From assembly GCF_901709675.1 (NCBI RefSeq), contig NC_051088.1, forward strand, positions 3,729,164-3,793,163: a stretch of 64,000 bases of DNA. The letters run 5' to 3'. The notes under the pieces were generated by a model, which worked only from the letters and a program-made list of their open reading frames with translations, was not told the origin of the DNA and did no database searches. The translations under genes were made by a program, and so were the position numbers. Source of the stretch: Syngnathus acus (taxonomy: Eukaryota; Chordata; Actinopteri; Syngnathiformes; Syngnathidae). Positions 10,617 through 22,800 of the stretch are shown in pieces. Numbering within the stretch: the first letter of the stretch is position 1; every line of letters begins with the position of its first letter.

Positions 10617-13232
10617 TTAATACATGTCCTTGTAGATCTCCTGCAAAAGAGGGTGCAATGATGTCTCAGACTCTGTTTTTTTGATTTTCTGCACAAGCTG
10701 AGCGTTCTCTGTGACCAGCTGGCGGAGGTCGGCCATTTTCTGCAGCAGCTTGGGGAAGAGGTAGACTGAGTCAGAGTGGTTCGCCTGCAGATGGAGGTCT
10801 AGGGCCTGCAGGATGTTGTCCTGGCTCTGCTCCACCTGCTTCACATTCATCAAGCCTGGGCGATCTGGAGAGAGACATGAGCTTCAGTCACAGTTGAGCA
10901 AGCACTAGGGGCATGGAAATATTTCCCTCGGACCTCCACAGAGGATGATGGCAGCTACAAAGAGGGCCAGGTCACTGTCGTCCAGCTCCAGGGCATTGAA
11001 CTTGACAGCAAACTCAAACTTGGGTTCCATGATCTCACTGAAAGGTTTCCTTAGGCTGCGCAAGAACTCCCTGGTCACAAAGCCTTTACCGTTGGCCACC
11101 AGAAGTCCATCTTTGTTCATGAGAGATGGCAACATTGCAAAAATTGCTTCATGCACACCATACTTCAGCAACGTCACCTACAGCAAGAGACATAAATGAA
11201 CACTGATGACATCCTTTCCATGGCCTCGTACCACCAGTTGCCATAGCACGATGAAGCGACTAACCTGGTCGTTCAGGAAGAGGTCGACAAACCCCGGAAT
11301 GCTCTTGGCAAACTCGGTGAGCTCGCGCACCGTCTCTACCGTGGTGCACTGGCAGCGGTAGAACACGTGCACCCCGATCTCCTTGGTCAGGGGAGCGCCT
11401 GGAAGCAACTGGCTCCACACTAAACCACTTTCAGCCTTCCAAAGCGTGTCCACGTCATAGATCACAAATGGCTGACACCAAGACAAGAGAGAAAGAGACA
11501 ATAAAGATACTGCTCTACTTGGAACATCTGAAAGTTGCAGTTTGGAATTCCACCTAAAGTTCAAACCAATTTTGAAGTACCAAATGTCGTTGTGCGTGAC
11601 GTCATTCTACCATGGAAGCAGTCCCCTATCTCACTGGACCTCATTTTAGCCATCAAACATACTTTTTGGGGCTACTTGGGTTCAGGGTTATTAGGGGTTA
11701 CTTTAAAAATGTATTCTAACGGTTACTTGTCAAAAGATTTAGTAACAAAATCCATGTACCATACTATTGAAGTAATGTCACTTGATTTCTTGGAATTACC
11801 TTTGTAATATTTGATGTACACATACACACACACAAAAGTTTTGATAAATCTACCTAGAATCTGATTTCCTGCTTTTTTTCCTGTAATGAGAATCAGTTTT
11901 TTTTTTTTCTTGTTACCCGATTACGTAACACCAGCCTATGTACTCTGTTTCTCCTCAACACAGCTTGTGTTTTATGCAGGTGTTATAAATGAACACTTTG
12001 CATTATGTTTATTACCCATCCAAATTCATCATTGAAATTTATGACTTCTTAAAGTGTTGAATGTGTCTAACTTAACTTTGAGGCTGGTTAACTTCAGTTT
12101 ATGCTCAGAGGACAATAATGTTAAAATGTTACTTGAAACATTGCCGGTACAATGTAAGGCTTTGTCAGTCTGGAATAAATCTGGAATAATTTACAAGTTT
12201 AATACATCCCAGAATGAAGCTCTAACTCAATTCACTTAACACCTTACAAGTTTCCTTCCCGAACACAATTGATCTCAGTGGGAAATTCTATTTTGAAATT
12301 CCCCTAGATGGACGTTAGGTCAACATCACAAAACAGATCGTGGTCCAGCTTTGAGGTACCAAACTAAAAAAAAAGATAAACTGGCTGGTCAATATCAAGA
12401 AAAATCAGAGTATTACTGAGGTGCTGCTGGTCTTTCCCATCAGGATACTGCGGGCCCTCTTCTTGGTCAGACTGAGATTCTTCAAGTAGGCTGTGTTGAC
12501 TTGCTTGGCCAGTGTCTTCAAGTCTGAGCCTCCTGGTTTGCAGACGTTTAACTCGTCTGCAAGCAGGCCTGCCACCAATTTCTTCCTCTCTGCCTCAGGC
12601 ATGCGGCCATATCTGATTGCTGAGCAAACACAAACACGCCCACATTTTTAAAAATATATATTTTAACATTTTAAACAATTCTAACGAGTGCAATGATGAC
12701 AGTCAGCAGATTGCAGGCCAGGGGTTCCACAATTTGGACTAGGGCTGCCACAAAGGATTATTTTGACAATCATCGGCAGTCATCGAGAATTGGTGCGATT
12801 AATCGACTCATCAGACGATACGTAAATTGAAATTTAGCACTCAAGCAAGAAGATACACTTAGACTGTAAAACCCTCATCAGCTTCCAGCTAGAAGTGTTT
12901 AAATGGGAAGTGAACTCGAACATTTTTTGGAATATGTTCTGTGCAGCCCAACTAGTCGAAGCACAGAGTTCTACTTAATGTGCTGTTTGTGGAATATTAA
13001 TTACAATCCACCTGTTTCTTATCGATCTCAGTGGGCGGCCATTTTGCTCCAATTTGGAGTGGTCAATCGATCTACCATGCATGTTTTTTTTCTTAATGTG
13101 GGAGGAAATCTGAGTAGGATGGCTCGGTGGCGAACTGGCTAGCATGTCCACCTCACAGTTAGGAGGGTGCGGGTTCGATTCCACTTCCGGCCCTCCCTGT
13201 GTGGAGTTTGCATGTTCTCCCCGTGTCCGCGT

Positions 13233-13263
<31 letters not shown>

Positions 13264-14652
13264 ACATCCCCAAAAACATGCTTGGTAGGCTGATTGAGCA
13301 CTCCAAATTGCCCCTAGGTGTGAGTGCGAGTACGGATGGTTGTTTGTCTCTGTGTGCCCTGCGATTGGCTGGCAACCAGTTCAGGGTGTCCCCCGCCTAC
13401 TGCCCGATGACGGCTGGGATAGGCTCCAGCACGCTCGCGACCCCCGTGGGGACAAAGCGGTACAGAAAATGGATGGATGGATGGATGGATGGAAATCTGA
13501 GGACCTGGAGGAAACCCATGCAAGCACGGGAAGAACATACAAAGTCCACACAGAAAGGCCGGAGTCAGAATCGAATTTGCAATCACTATATTGTGAGATG
13601 GACGTGCTAACCAGTCGACCACCTTGCCCTCATTTGATTAACCAATTAATTAAAAAAAATAAAAAAATCAACAATTTAAGCAAGCTTTTTTAAATAAAAA
13701 TATTTTTAGCTCTAAAATGAAAAATTTTACAGCTTTATGGGAATGTTTTTGGTATCAGCCAATCATACTCATGAATGATCGTTATCGGTACAGACATCGT
13801 AAAACGCTGATCGAAACACCCCTATATCTGACAAAAATATCAAGATATTAAAATTTGGCTAATTGCAAAGCCCTACTATGAAGTAAAACATCTTGCTTAC
13901 TCACCATCATGAGACATTCCCAAAGAAAGGCACTTCTGGAAACGACAATATTGGCACTTGTTGCGATTCTTCTTCTGAATTTTGCAGGAACGCTCGCAGC
14001 GCTCATATTCCAATTTCATGCGCACAGTTCGTCTGAAAAAGCCCTGGGTTGGGAAAGAACATAAGAAAAACAGAGTGAAGTATTTTGTGATCTTGAAAGG
14101 CAGTCACACACAAGTGGTATTACCTTACAACCCTCACAGGCATGTACACCATAGTGAAAGCCTGACGCCTTGTCCCCACAGACCTTACACTCCACACTGA
14201 TTCCAGAGGCTGTCGTGTCCTCACGGCCCAAACGCAGCTGCTCGGACAGTGATGCCGACGGCGTGTGGGAAAGGTCTGCTTAAAAAAAAGCACCCAGAAA
14301 TAGTTCGGCTTCGAAAACGCATCAAGAGCTTGAAAGGGGAGGAGGTCTCACCGGTGTAGCTTGACGCTGCACTGCTGTGATTGTTTTCTTCATCTGCATT
14401 CCCTCCTTTCTCCTGCTTGCCTCGCCGAGCAGACGCGTCCTCCAGCTCCTCTTTGATCTCGACGTGTCTTTCGGGACCTTTGGGCTCATCCAGGTCCGCA
14501 TGTTCCGATGCAGTCGCACCCTCGCAGCTGTCTGAGCCCTGGGATTCCCCTCGAGGCCACTTAACAGCAGCCGCATCCTCGGGTGAACTTGGCTGGCAGT
14601 AGCCATTGACCCTGTTGTGCTTCTTGGGAGAAGGTTGCTGTAAGCCCTCCAT
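10617..14652 (-). CDS. ppard: Peroxisome proliferator-activated receptor delta (nuclear receptor NR1C2)
   Basis: A ligand-activated nuclear transcription factor that binds PPRE DNA as a heterodimer with RXR and controls fatty-acid oxidation genes. Exons in order: 14352-14652, 14124-14275, 13905-14043, 12417-12619, 11265-11471, 10934-11177, 10617-10864; 1494 nt, 497 aa. Domains: acidic A/B region 1-129; two-zinc-finger DNA-binding domain from C130, with P-box CEGCK/GFFRR split across exons 2 and 3; hinge; ligand-binding domain from about 225; C-terminal AF-2 helix ending [11 protein letters not shown]. Delta is preferred over alpha and gamma because of [15 protein letters not shown], the ending KDMY and the adjacent def6. 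The A/B region is longer than in human (441 aa). A four-codon upstream ORF and a tandem splice acceptor at exon 2 are listed separately. Intron 3 carries a SINE nested in a SINE. The upstream non-coding exons are not resolved. Confidence 0.95.
12935..13035. repeat. Dispersed repeat fragment shared with 39100-39170
   Basis: This piece of ppard intron 3 begins TTCTGTGCAGCCCAACTAGT and continues with sequence also seen near 39100-39170 in troap (TTCTGTGCAGCCCAACTAAT). The family was not identified. Confidence 0.5.
13047..13630 (-). mobile_element. Older tRNA-derived SINE (minus strand), split by a younger SINE
   Basis: Two halves, 13047-13103 and 13502-13630, read as one minus-strand copy of the SINE found elsewhere in the window. 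Between them lies a complete plus-strand copy with its own target duplication. The older copy has diverged more. Confidence 0.75.
13115..13490 (+). mobile_element. tRNA-derived SINE, full copy, with 11-bp target duplication
   Basis: Starts with a tRNA-like head, including a pol III B-box-like GGTTCGATTCC (13172-13182). A conserved body (GTGTGGAGTTTGCATGTTCT) follows and it ends in (GGAT)n. The direct repeat GGAAATCTGAG flanks it exactly (13104-13114 and 13491-13501), as expected for LINE-driven retroposition. It resembles the V-SINE/HAmo-like SINEs of fishes; the exact family name is not certain. Confidence 0.88.
14274..14280 (-). promoter_or_regulatory. Tandem NAGNAG splice acceptor of ppard exon 2
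   Basis: On the minus strand the intron ends AAGCAG. Use of the second AG (exon starts at 14275) gives SYTDLSHT, matching the conserved PPARD string SSYTDLS. Use of the first AG (exon starts at 14278) would change this to SYTADLSHT, adding one alanine without a frameshift. Confidence 0.55.
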
Positions 14653-14690
14653 GACTCCTTTCGAAGCTCACTCAGCGGGCTTCCCTCCTG

Positions 14691-14702
14691 TCACGTTGCC
14701 AT
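14691..14702 (-). other. Four-codon upstream ORF in the ppard leader
   Basis: Minus-strand ATG GCA ACG TGA ends 38 nt before the annotated start codon. A plausible 3' splice site (CTCAACTAG) just upstream, near 14713, suggests it lies in the same exon as the start. A translational effect is only inferred. Confidence 0.35.
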
Positions 14703-16378
14703 GATGGCCCACTAGTTGAGAAATTGGTTGCGGATCAGATCTCTGCTCAACATTTTTTCATTAAAGACATAATTGTCCTAAACAACAACAGATATAAAGT
14801 AATGTCCTACATTTACAAAAACAAATTGTGAATATCTTCAAAGCATTCAGATGTATGCAGCTCAAACTATGGAATATTAGGGCCATACTGCAAACATAAT
14901 CGTGATATATACGCTTGCACACACAGAGAAACCTCAAGTTACGAACTCAAAACATTCTGTGTGCCCATCTCTGACCTGAAAATAATGGAAAGGCAGTTAG
15001 CTTTCAAACTTTATTTTTTTTGGGGGGAGGGGGGCAAAAAAGAATCTTTTGAGAATTAAGTATTTTTAACAACTAAGTACTTAGGGGTTCGTACAAAATG
15101 CATTATGGAATAAATATGCTTTAGCTCTCTAGAAATAAACCCTTTTTTAATTTTGCAACTTATTGTGCAGAAGTATGGTTTCATTCTTTCCAGTTTGGCT
15201 GTACAAGAAATTGACTGAGGTAAAGTAAATATTTACAACGTCAAGTAGCCCATTAGGAAATCAATTGCTTGCGCTGAAATCATTGTGAACAAGCATTGTT
15301 AGTATGCAAACAGAAGTCCAGATATCCAAGAAAAACAGAGTAGGAGGATTACTCGTGGGTGGGAAGTTCAGTCCGTTCTCTGCTATCTTCAAACGTGAAC
15401 GTTTTTCTGGAGCCATCTGCATTGTTGTTTGCTTGGCTTTCATGCAAGGGGTGCACCGTGTACAAGGGCACACGGTGCACGCACTGTTTACACACTGAGT
15501 TGCTGTGTTGATCGCAGAAGGAGGGGGTCTTTTTGAGAGAGAGAGAGAGAGAGGGAGGGGTGGGTTGGCTGCTCCAAGGCCCCTGGTGGAATAAATCCAC
15601 GTAACGTAGCGTCGCCTTTTCACGAGACAAACCTCAACGTCGGCTCGCCAGAACTGGGTTGTTTACCAGAAAAAGTGTTAATGCGCAGTGGAAATGTTAT
15701 GGTTCCTCCCAAACTGACTCGTCAGCGGCAGTTTTTAAAAAAAATATCAGTTGCCGATAAATCGATGTTGCGGTAATCGATAGTTACTATTGGGTTAGAA
15801 TACGGTCTCCGCCATTTGAGGAGTCAATTAAGTACACCGCCACTGTACTTTAGGTGGCGTTTTGGGGACCGTTGAAGACTTGAACGCGACATGCTAACTT
15901 AGCTAGTTAGCTTCTAACCTTGATAGGCACAACTGCGTTAGCGAGGGTGACCCACATTCCCGTGGGTGCTTTTAAACGCCGACCTGGCAACGCCACTTAC
16001 CTCTCTCTAAAGTGCTGCTGTTTCGATGGCCGTCGGCGCAGCGACAACTTGCGGCAGATATGTACAGCAGGAGCGTGTCGAAAACAGTTCCGAATTGTGC
16101 CTGGGATATCTGTCGATCGCCTCGGCTCTTGACAAGTTGTCTGAAGCCGCCAGCCGCAGCAGGAGTTACTAGCCGCACGAGCTAACGTCACACGGCTAGC
16201 GCAAAACTCAACAACGACTCGGGCCTTCCTTAGTCATCCTGAAAGTGTCCATGTTGGCTAAACTCGGGGAATCCGAAAGGTTTAGAAAACCATACATGCA
16301 CCTTGACGGGCAATCATGTCAGCAGTGTTGTTCTCAGCTTTGCTTAGCTTTCCCAACTCATGCGTAAGTACCGCCCAC

Positions 16379-16394
16379 CACGTGACGTCACGTG
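16379..16394. promoter_or_regulatory. E-box/CRE/E-box 16-bp palindrome upstream of ppard
   Basis: CACGTGACGTCACGTG is a perfect palindrome in which a central cAMP-response element (TGACGTCA) overlaps a CACGTG E-box on each side. It is 1.7 kb upstream of the ppard ATG, beside CpG-richer sequence (about 15840-16390) that probably contains the ppard transcription start. E-box binders of the USF/MITF-TFE type and CRE binders would compete here; this is inference from motifs. Confidence 0.5.
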
Positions 16395-16689
16395 TCAGGA
16401 CACCGCTGTCCTCGAACAGCAACAATCTTAAGCACTTGTCACATTAAAAAGATAGTGAAAACAAAACAAATACAGAGACTTGTGTAAAAAGACTGCAACA
16501 TTTACAAGTGCTGATTTAACTGCTGATGTAAAAAAGTAGACTCTGAAATGTACTAAAGTACAAAATAAAATGTAAGTGTCTACTTATTAACGTTGCACAA
16601 GTTAACAAAAAATGCGCAAAATAGTTTCCCTCCTTCATCAACTGTCAGTGTGTGTAGTGAGACTGAGAAGGATAAAAAAACATATTAAG

Positions 16690-17395
16690 TGCGGTCTACA
16701 TGGGAATGCACTACATCCTGCGCCACTTAGACACCCCAGGGACGTACGCCAAGATCCTGTTTGTGGACTTCAGCTCGGTGTTCAACACCATCGCTCACGA
16801 CATCCTCCACCAGAAGCTCATCTAGCTCGCGGTGCCTGCCTCCACCTGTCAGTGGATCCCCAGCTTCCTGACCAACAGGAGACAGCATGTGAGGCTGGGG
16901 ACCATCACATCCGACACCCGGACCACCAGCACTGGGGCCCCCCAAGGGTGGGTACTCTCCCCACTGCTCTTCTCTCTCTACACCAACGATTGCTCCTCAG
17001 GCGACTCTTCTGTGAAGCGCCTGAAGTATGCGGACAACACCACTCTCATCGGACTGATCCGGGACGGTGACGAGACTGCGTACAGACAGGAGGTGGTCCA
17101 CTGGTGCAGGCAAAACCACCTGGAGCTGAACCCGCTCAAGACCGTGTAGATGACAGTGGACTTCAGGAGAGACCCTTCGCCACTTCCACCCCTCACCATC
17201 CTCAGTAATGCTATTTCCACCACAGACACCTTCAAGTTTCTGAGATCCGCAATCTCCCGGGACCTGAAATGGACCGGCCACATAGACTCTGTCCGGAAGA
17301 AGGCCCAGCAGAGGTTGTACTTTCTGAGACAGCTCAGGAAGTTCAACCTGCCACAGGAGCTACTGAAGACCTTATATTCGCTTCTGAACGACAAA
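16690..17395 (+). mobile_element. L2-type LINE, 5'-truncated second copy
   Basis: Same family as the element at 4540-7930, strongly similar over the reverse transcriptase region (strings SFLTNRRQHVRLG and NHLELNPLKTV). Stops interrupt the frame near 16824 and 17147, and the catalytic box reads YADN. It starts at the fingers/palm region and stops before the C-terminal part, so it is a dead fragment. Confidence 0.85.
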
Positions 17396-18103
17396 TAACA
17401 GCTTGTGTATGTTTCCTTAGACAGAAAACACTTCCCAGGATAACGCACACACTCAACAAATCAGTTTTAAGTACACTTACCTTTCTAACATCAAGAAAAC
17501 AATTCTTAGGGCAGAACATACATCATACTCACCATAGATGCTGATTGTTTTGTTGTGTTTGTTTTCTTTTGCTCCTCCTTTGCTACAGATAGTACATGTT
17601 GTTGACTGTAATTTGTTGAGTGAGATGTGTTTGCGCTGGAAATGCCGTCTTTTTCGTGTGGAAACAAACCAGACATCTGGTGTTGGCTGACCTATCCTCA
17701 TAATGTTCCGTTTTTCTTGAAAAGTCAGCCTTAAAAATGACTTTTTCATGCCCAACGTTCTTCACTAACTGTGCATATTGGACTACTAGTTTGCCCTATC
17801 TTAACATGGAGAAATGTGAGTGTGTGTGTGCGTGCATGTGCGTGCGCGTGTGTGAGAGGGGGATAAAAAATTAAAAATTATTCTTATGACTTCACTTCAA
17901 GTAAAAATGCCATGTTTTTATCATTTGGCCTACATTATACCGATACCTTTGAAAATTAAATAAGCATTGTCTATTAGTAATTTTTACGGTTTCATTATTA
18001 TGACTGCAGTTACATGATTTCCATTTGGGATTAGATGCCATACCCCTTGGCGTTATGGGAAAAAAATGTTTACCCTTTAGTATTATTTATATGTTCAAAT
18101 GTG

Positions 18104-18358
18104 GGGGCGGCACGGCACACTGGTTAGCACGCCCGCTTCACAGGTTGGATGCGGGTTTGATTTCACCTCCGGCCCTCCCTGTGTGGAGTTTGCATGTTCT
18201 CCCTGTGCTTGTGTGGGTTTTCTCTGGGTTCGCCGGTTTCCTCCCACATCCCAAAAACATGCTTGGTAGGCCGAGTGAGCACTCCAAATTGTCTGGGATA
18301 GGCTCCAGCACGCTCATGACCCCTGTGGGGACAAGCGGTACAGATAACGGATGGATGA
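18104..18358 (+). mobile_element. tRNA-derived SINE with 13-bp target duplication and internal deletion
   Basis: Same family as 13115-13490. Direct repeats ATGTTCAAATGTG flank it perfectly (18091-18103 and 18359-18371). Compared with the copy at 13115 it lacks about 90 bp between the CTCCAAATTG and GGGATAGGCTCC segments. The end (GGAT)n is short. Confidence 0.88.
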
Positions 18359-19720
18359 ATGTTCAAATGTGTTTGCAAATGTGTTTGAACATGTGAGGGT
18401 TGTGAGTGTTTTTGAAGGTAGCGAATGTTGTGTTCTCGTCAGGGTTTGCTCAAGGCGGCAAATGGTCGCCAGACATTTGTCAGTAAAATAAAATCTTGAA
18501 AGCTGTTGGTGAATGTTTTGCGAACATCGGTGAAGTCAAATGTACGGCAGTGACGTCATCATCTTGAACAACCCTGACAAGAACGCAACATTTACTGTAC
18601 TGCCATCAAAAACACTCTCAATTGTTCTCCCCTCAGTGGATGGGGGTAACACATAAGTAACTTTTTGCAATGTTTACATAGACACATTTATTCCAATTAA
18701 AAGCCTGATTGGAATAAACATGCTTAATGTACGCACCCTATTCGGAATATTCTGACCCGATCAAGCCAAATCCAATCAATATTTAATCCCGAATGAGAGG
18801 GGTGGTTTATGTCGATTGGTACTCCGATCAGTGTGCATGGCTAATGGGGTGTGTACATAGAGCATTTTTCTCTGATCAGGCTTTGAATCTGAATAAATGT
18901 GTCCATGTAAATGTAGCCAATGAAACACTTAACCCCGCCCCTACCCGTCCTCACAAACACGCATTGGGTACAGCTGCAGCAAAATAGGAACAGAAATTAT
19001 ATTGGAACAGAACAGCAATTTGTGAGCTTTTTAATTATTTTAACTTAAAATTAGATAGACAGAAAGACAGACAAGTTTGTTTGAAATCCCCAAAATAAAT
19101 TGCAAATATTGGTAAGCTACCAACACCTAATAACAATTAATAACATTTGCCTGCTAGCTGTTATGTATTATTACACTGATCCCCATCATAATCCTTGTTG
19201 CTTCCTGCAATTCATTGGACATACATCACCCCCAAAACAGTAGTACTGCTGTCATGATTGACCAATGATGCTGAAAAACAAAAACAAAAAAACAACGAGG
19301 ATAAATGTCGTAAAGTCATTCTTTTCATTTATCATTTGAATGTACATACGAATATGGTTTCCTTGTCATCTTGTCATGTTGGCACTGAAAGTAAAATTAT
19401 GTAAATGAGCTTCCTTCCATGTATTGTAAAAAAGTAAGTAACATGTTATATAAAGAAAAATATACTCTTAATCTTTTTACACAGAAAATTTGAGCCACCT
19501 GCCGCACCTAAATAAGAAATGATGACAAGTATTATTATCTTTTATGCATGTACATACATTTTAATATTACATTGACTCAACTGCTGGCAGTACCAATCAA
19601 ACAAGACACCCAAGGCATGTTCTGTGTCCAGACCAGGCACCAGAGTTTAACAATACAAATACAGTACATCGTTAAGACATTTAAAACATCTTTAAAAAAA
19701 TTGTTCAGTATATTTAACAT

Positions 19721-19726
19721 TTTATT
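19721..19726 (-). terminator. Candidate polyadenylation signal of def6
   Basis: AATAAA on the minus strand, about 110 nt downstream of the def6 stop codon. It is the first canonical hexamer noticed there; usage is untested. Confidence 0.4.
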
Positions 19727-19835
19727 TCACTTTGATGCTGTTATTTCAGTTTGAAACACCCAACTCCTCCAACCAAAATACCAACGATTGGTTGGATATG
19801 CATCTTGTATGAATCATGCAATTCAGGTCTCCATT

Positions 19836-22800
19836 TCAAGTATGGGATTTGCGTCTCTCTAACTGACGGCCATCGTCAACATTTTCTTTGCATTCCTCAT
19901 TTTCTTTACATTGATCGTCTGATACCGATATCCTTCTGAGATTCAACCCAGGATCTCTCTGGCTCGGAATTTGGAAGGATGGTAGGGAGCTTCTCAACAA
20001 CGGTCTTTTATCTGGACACAAGGCATGTATAGAACAGAGAGCGTTATGCTAAATCACAGTTTTTTACTTGTGGGGATTTGTATGTTGAGGATAAAAAAGG
20101 GACAGAAAGACCAATACGTGATTTGTAGCCTGTCCTATGGACCAACTTTGACTGATATTTTATTTTATGCATTTTTATGCAGTTGTCATGTTCCATCAAA
20201 GTTAGATACAAAGTGAAATTGGTAGCCTACCAAAGCAACAATTTTAAAATTTGCACATTTTGTCCCATATGCACTCTTTGTCACACTGCATGGATTTTGT
20301 GGAAACTCACCGCCGGGTCCAATGGGTCGCATCAGTCTGTTCATCTGAACATTCCAGTGTTTGACGTTGGTGCTCGCTTGATGAAGTTTTCTTTGAGCAG
20401 CCTATATAGCAGAAGGTAAATAAATACAAGCCATTAAAAGTTAAAGAAAATGACACTTCGCATCACTAATTAGTTGCATTGGTTTATCTGGGTATGCACT
20501 AATGGAATGGTAGGTACCCTGCACCAAGTGGGGAGGTTTGGGTATCTCGGGGATTATTTAAGATTGAGAGCAGGATTTAGCAGAAGCCCAACAGGCAAAT
20601 CAGTGCACCGTCTGCAGTGATGCAGAATTTTTCTGGGTCTGTCGTGATGAAGAAGAAGCAGGGAAGGTTATTTGGTTTACCAGTCGATTTATGTTCCTGC
20701 AACTGCAGCGTACCGCCGAACGCGCAACAGTAGCGCGTCGCCTCCCGCGCAACTGCACCGCGCTGGTCGCATTATTGTGACAGAGCCGTCGCTGAAATTT
20801 AGAAAATATTTCCAAAGTCCTGATGTACTTTCCAAAATTAAAGTGGACCTCAGTGCGCAGGGAGCTTAATTTGGTCCGATCGCGCAACCGCAGTGCGCCG
20901 GGCGCTCACTGTCGCATTGCTTTAAGAGCGTCTTTGTGTTTTAGGATGGCTTTACTGCTCCCACTTGCTTTCTTTGGAGGCATGATTAGCGGTTAATACA
21001 ATCCTCAAAGTAACGAAAATACAATAACAACGGAGTCAGTCGGCATCCGGGCCGCGTGGTCGGTTTTTCTCGGGTCCTCCCGGCTCATCTCGCGAGGTTC
21101 GACCTCCGAATTTTGTTCGACAACCGAAGCAAAACAATCTCGAATTTTTTGTTAGAATTCCGATTTGTTCGAGAACCAGGACGTTCGAAAACCGAGGTTT
21201 GACTGTAAAATAAATAGATGCAGCTCACTGATAAGTGCCACTATTTGAGCTAATTTTAGAACAGTCCTGCGGGCGACTCATGCGGTCCTCACGGGCGACC
21301 TGGTGCCCGCGGGCACGTGTTGGTGACCCCTGGTACTATATAGAGTAGTTTTTGGTTTCAGAAGACACCAAACCTTTACAGTTAAAAATGGCCACAATAT
21401 GGCCTTCAATTTAATGCTAAGGATGCCAGATTAGGTAGAACCTGTCTGTCGTGGCACTACCTGGTTGACGAAGAAACACTACTAAATCAAATAACTGAAT
21501 TGGGGGCAAAAAAACCAATACTCTTTTTTAACTTTTATGTGTGTGATTTTTTTGCTTACCACAACATCCTGGTCAACCCTGTGCCGGTTGGCTCGAACCT
21601 CCTCAAGCTGCCTCTCCGCCTCGTCCAGGGCCTGGGATTTGGCTTCCATCTCCTGCTTCAGCTCCAGCTTCTCCCGTTGCGTCTTCAGGATATACTCTTC
21701 CTGCTCCTCCTGCAGGGTCATCAGGGCCTTCATTTTCTCTTCCTCTTCAGCAAGTAACCTGCACCAAGCCCAGAACGTCCACAAAAATGTCTTTAGCAAA
21801 CAGTTTTGTCCTTTAAACATGGCACTTAAAGAGCACCTGTCTTTTGGTCACTTAAAGCGTAAAGCCTTTTAGTCAATTCTGACCAGCTTTGGTGTTCATT
21901 TAGGCATACATCCAAGTACTATCCAACAAAACTGCTCGTCGTTTGGCAGCCTTTTTTTCTCACTTGATTCTTGCGCATGCGTAGATGAGATTTGCAAGTG
22001 GCTTATTGTGGCAGCAATTACTTTTTAAAATCTAAAGTTAGGCAGTTCTGTGGACTGTTTTTAAATTCTGTCATTTTGTATTTGAGCCAAAAATGTAAAT
22101 ATCAGACAATTCTTCATAGACACATAAGTTGCTGTATTGGAGTATTTTTTTGTGCTTCAATTGACAATTGGTAATGGAAAAAATGAATTTAGAATGATTA
22201 CTGATCAATAAAAGACTATTTCCAACAGAGGAAGTGGTGCAACATGACATTCTGTGACTTGTGAGCTGTACAACAACTGACTCAGTAAGACAGAATTGAA
22301 AAAAATGTTAGTCAAAATAAAAGTGTGTCTCATTTTTCTTATTATTATCAAAAAAAGGTTGCACAAAAATTCTAAAATAAAATGTATACACTCAACAGTG
22401 CGGGGTCTTTCAGGGGTGCTATGATAAAATGTTGTGGTCTCATTAGTCAGAATGGGTGGTTGAGAATAATGACAAATTGTGGAGGAAGTTAAAATAAGTT
22501 ACATTTTGATCACGATGCACAATTGGCTGACATCGCAAACCGAAGGTCACAAAAAATGACAGCAACTTCCTCTGTGAGTGGCTCTGCTTCCTCAAGAACG
22601 TGAACTCTTTTCACTTTACATATTTGCTACACATTGTTTGATTCTAACAGTGTTTACCGAACACCTGACGTAGCTTAGCGTTTACTACCTCTCCCCCCAT
22701 AGGTTTAAATTGTGTTTGGTTAGGGTCTCTGAGTTCTGAGATTGAATTTCAACTCAGGCCCTCCTGTGGTGAGTTTGCATGTTTTTCTTGTGCTCGTTTG

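Larger units (their letters stand above)
16400..19835. other. Intergenic region between ppard and def6
   Basis: About 3.4 kb without a supported gene. It contains a 5'-truncated LINE (16690-17395), a GT-rich run (17817-17855), a SINE (18104-18358) and the def6 3' UTR side. A minus-strand AATAAA at 19721-19726, about 110 nt past the def6 stop, is a candidate polyadenylation signal. Confidence 0.5.

Noticed and set aside
13172-13182. Pol III B-box that might mark a tRNA gene
   Set aside because: Part of a SINE head; no cloverleaf, no anticodon arm, and the same sequence recurs in other SINE copies.
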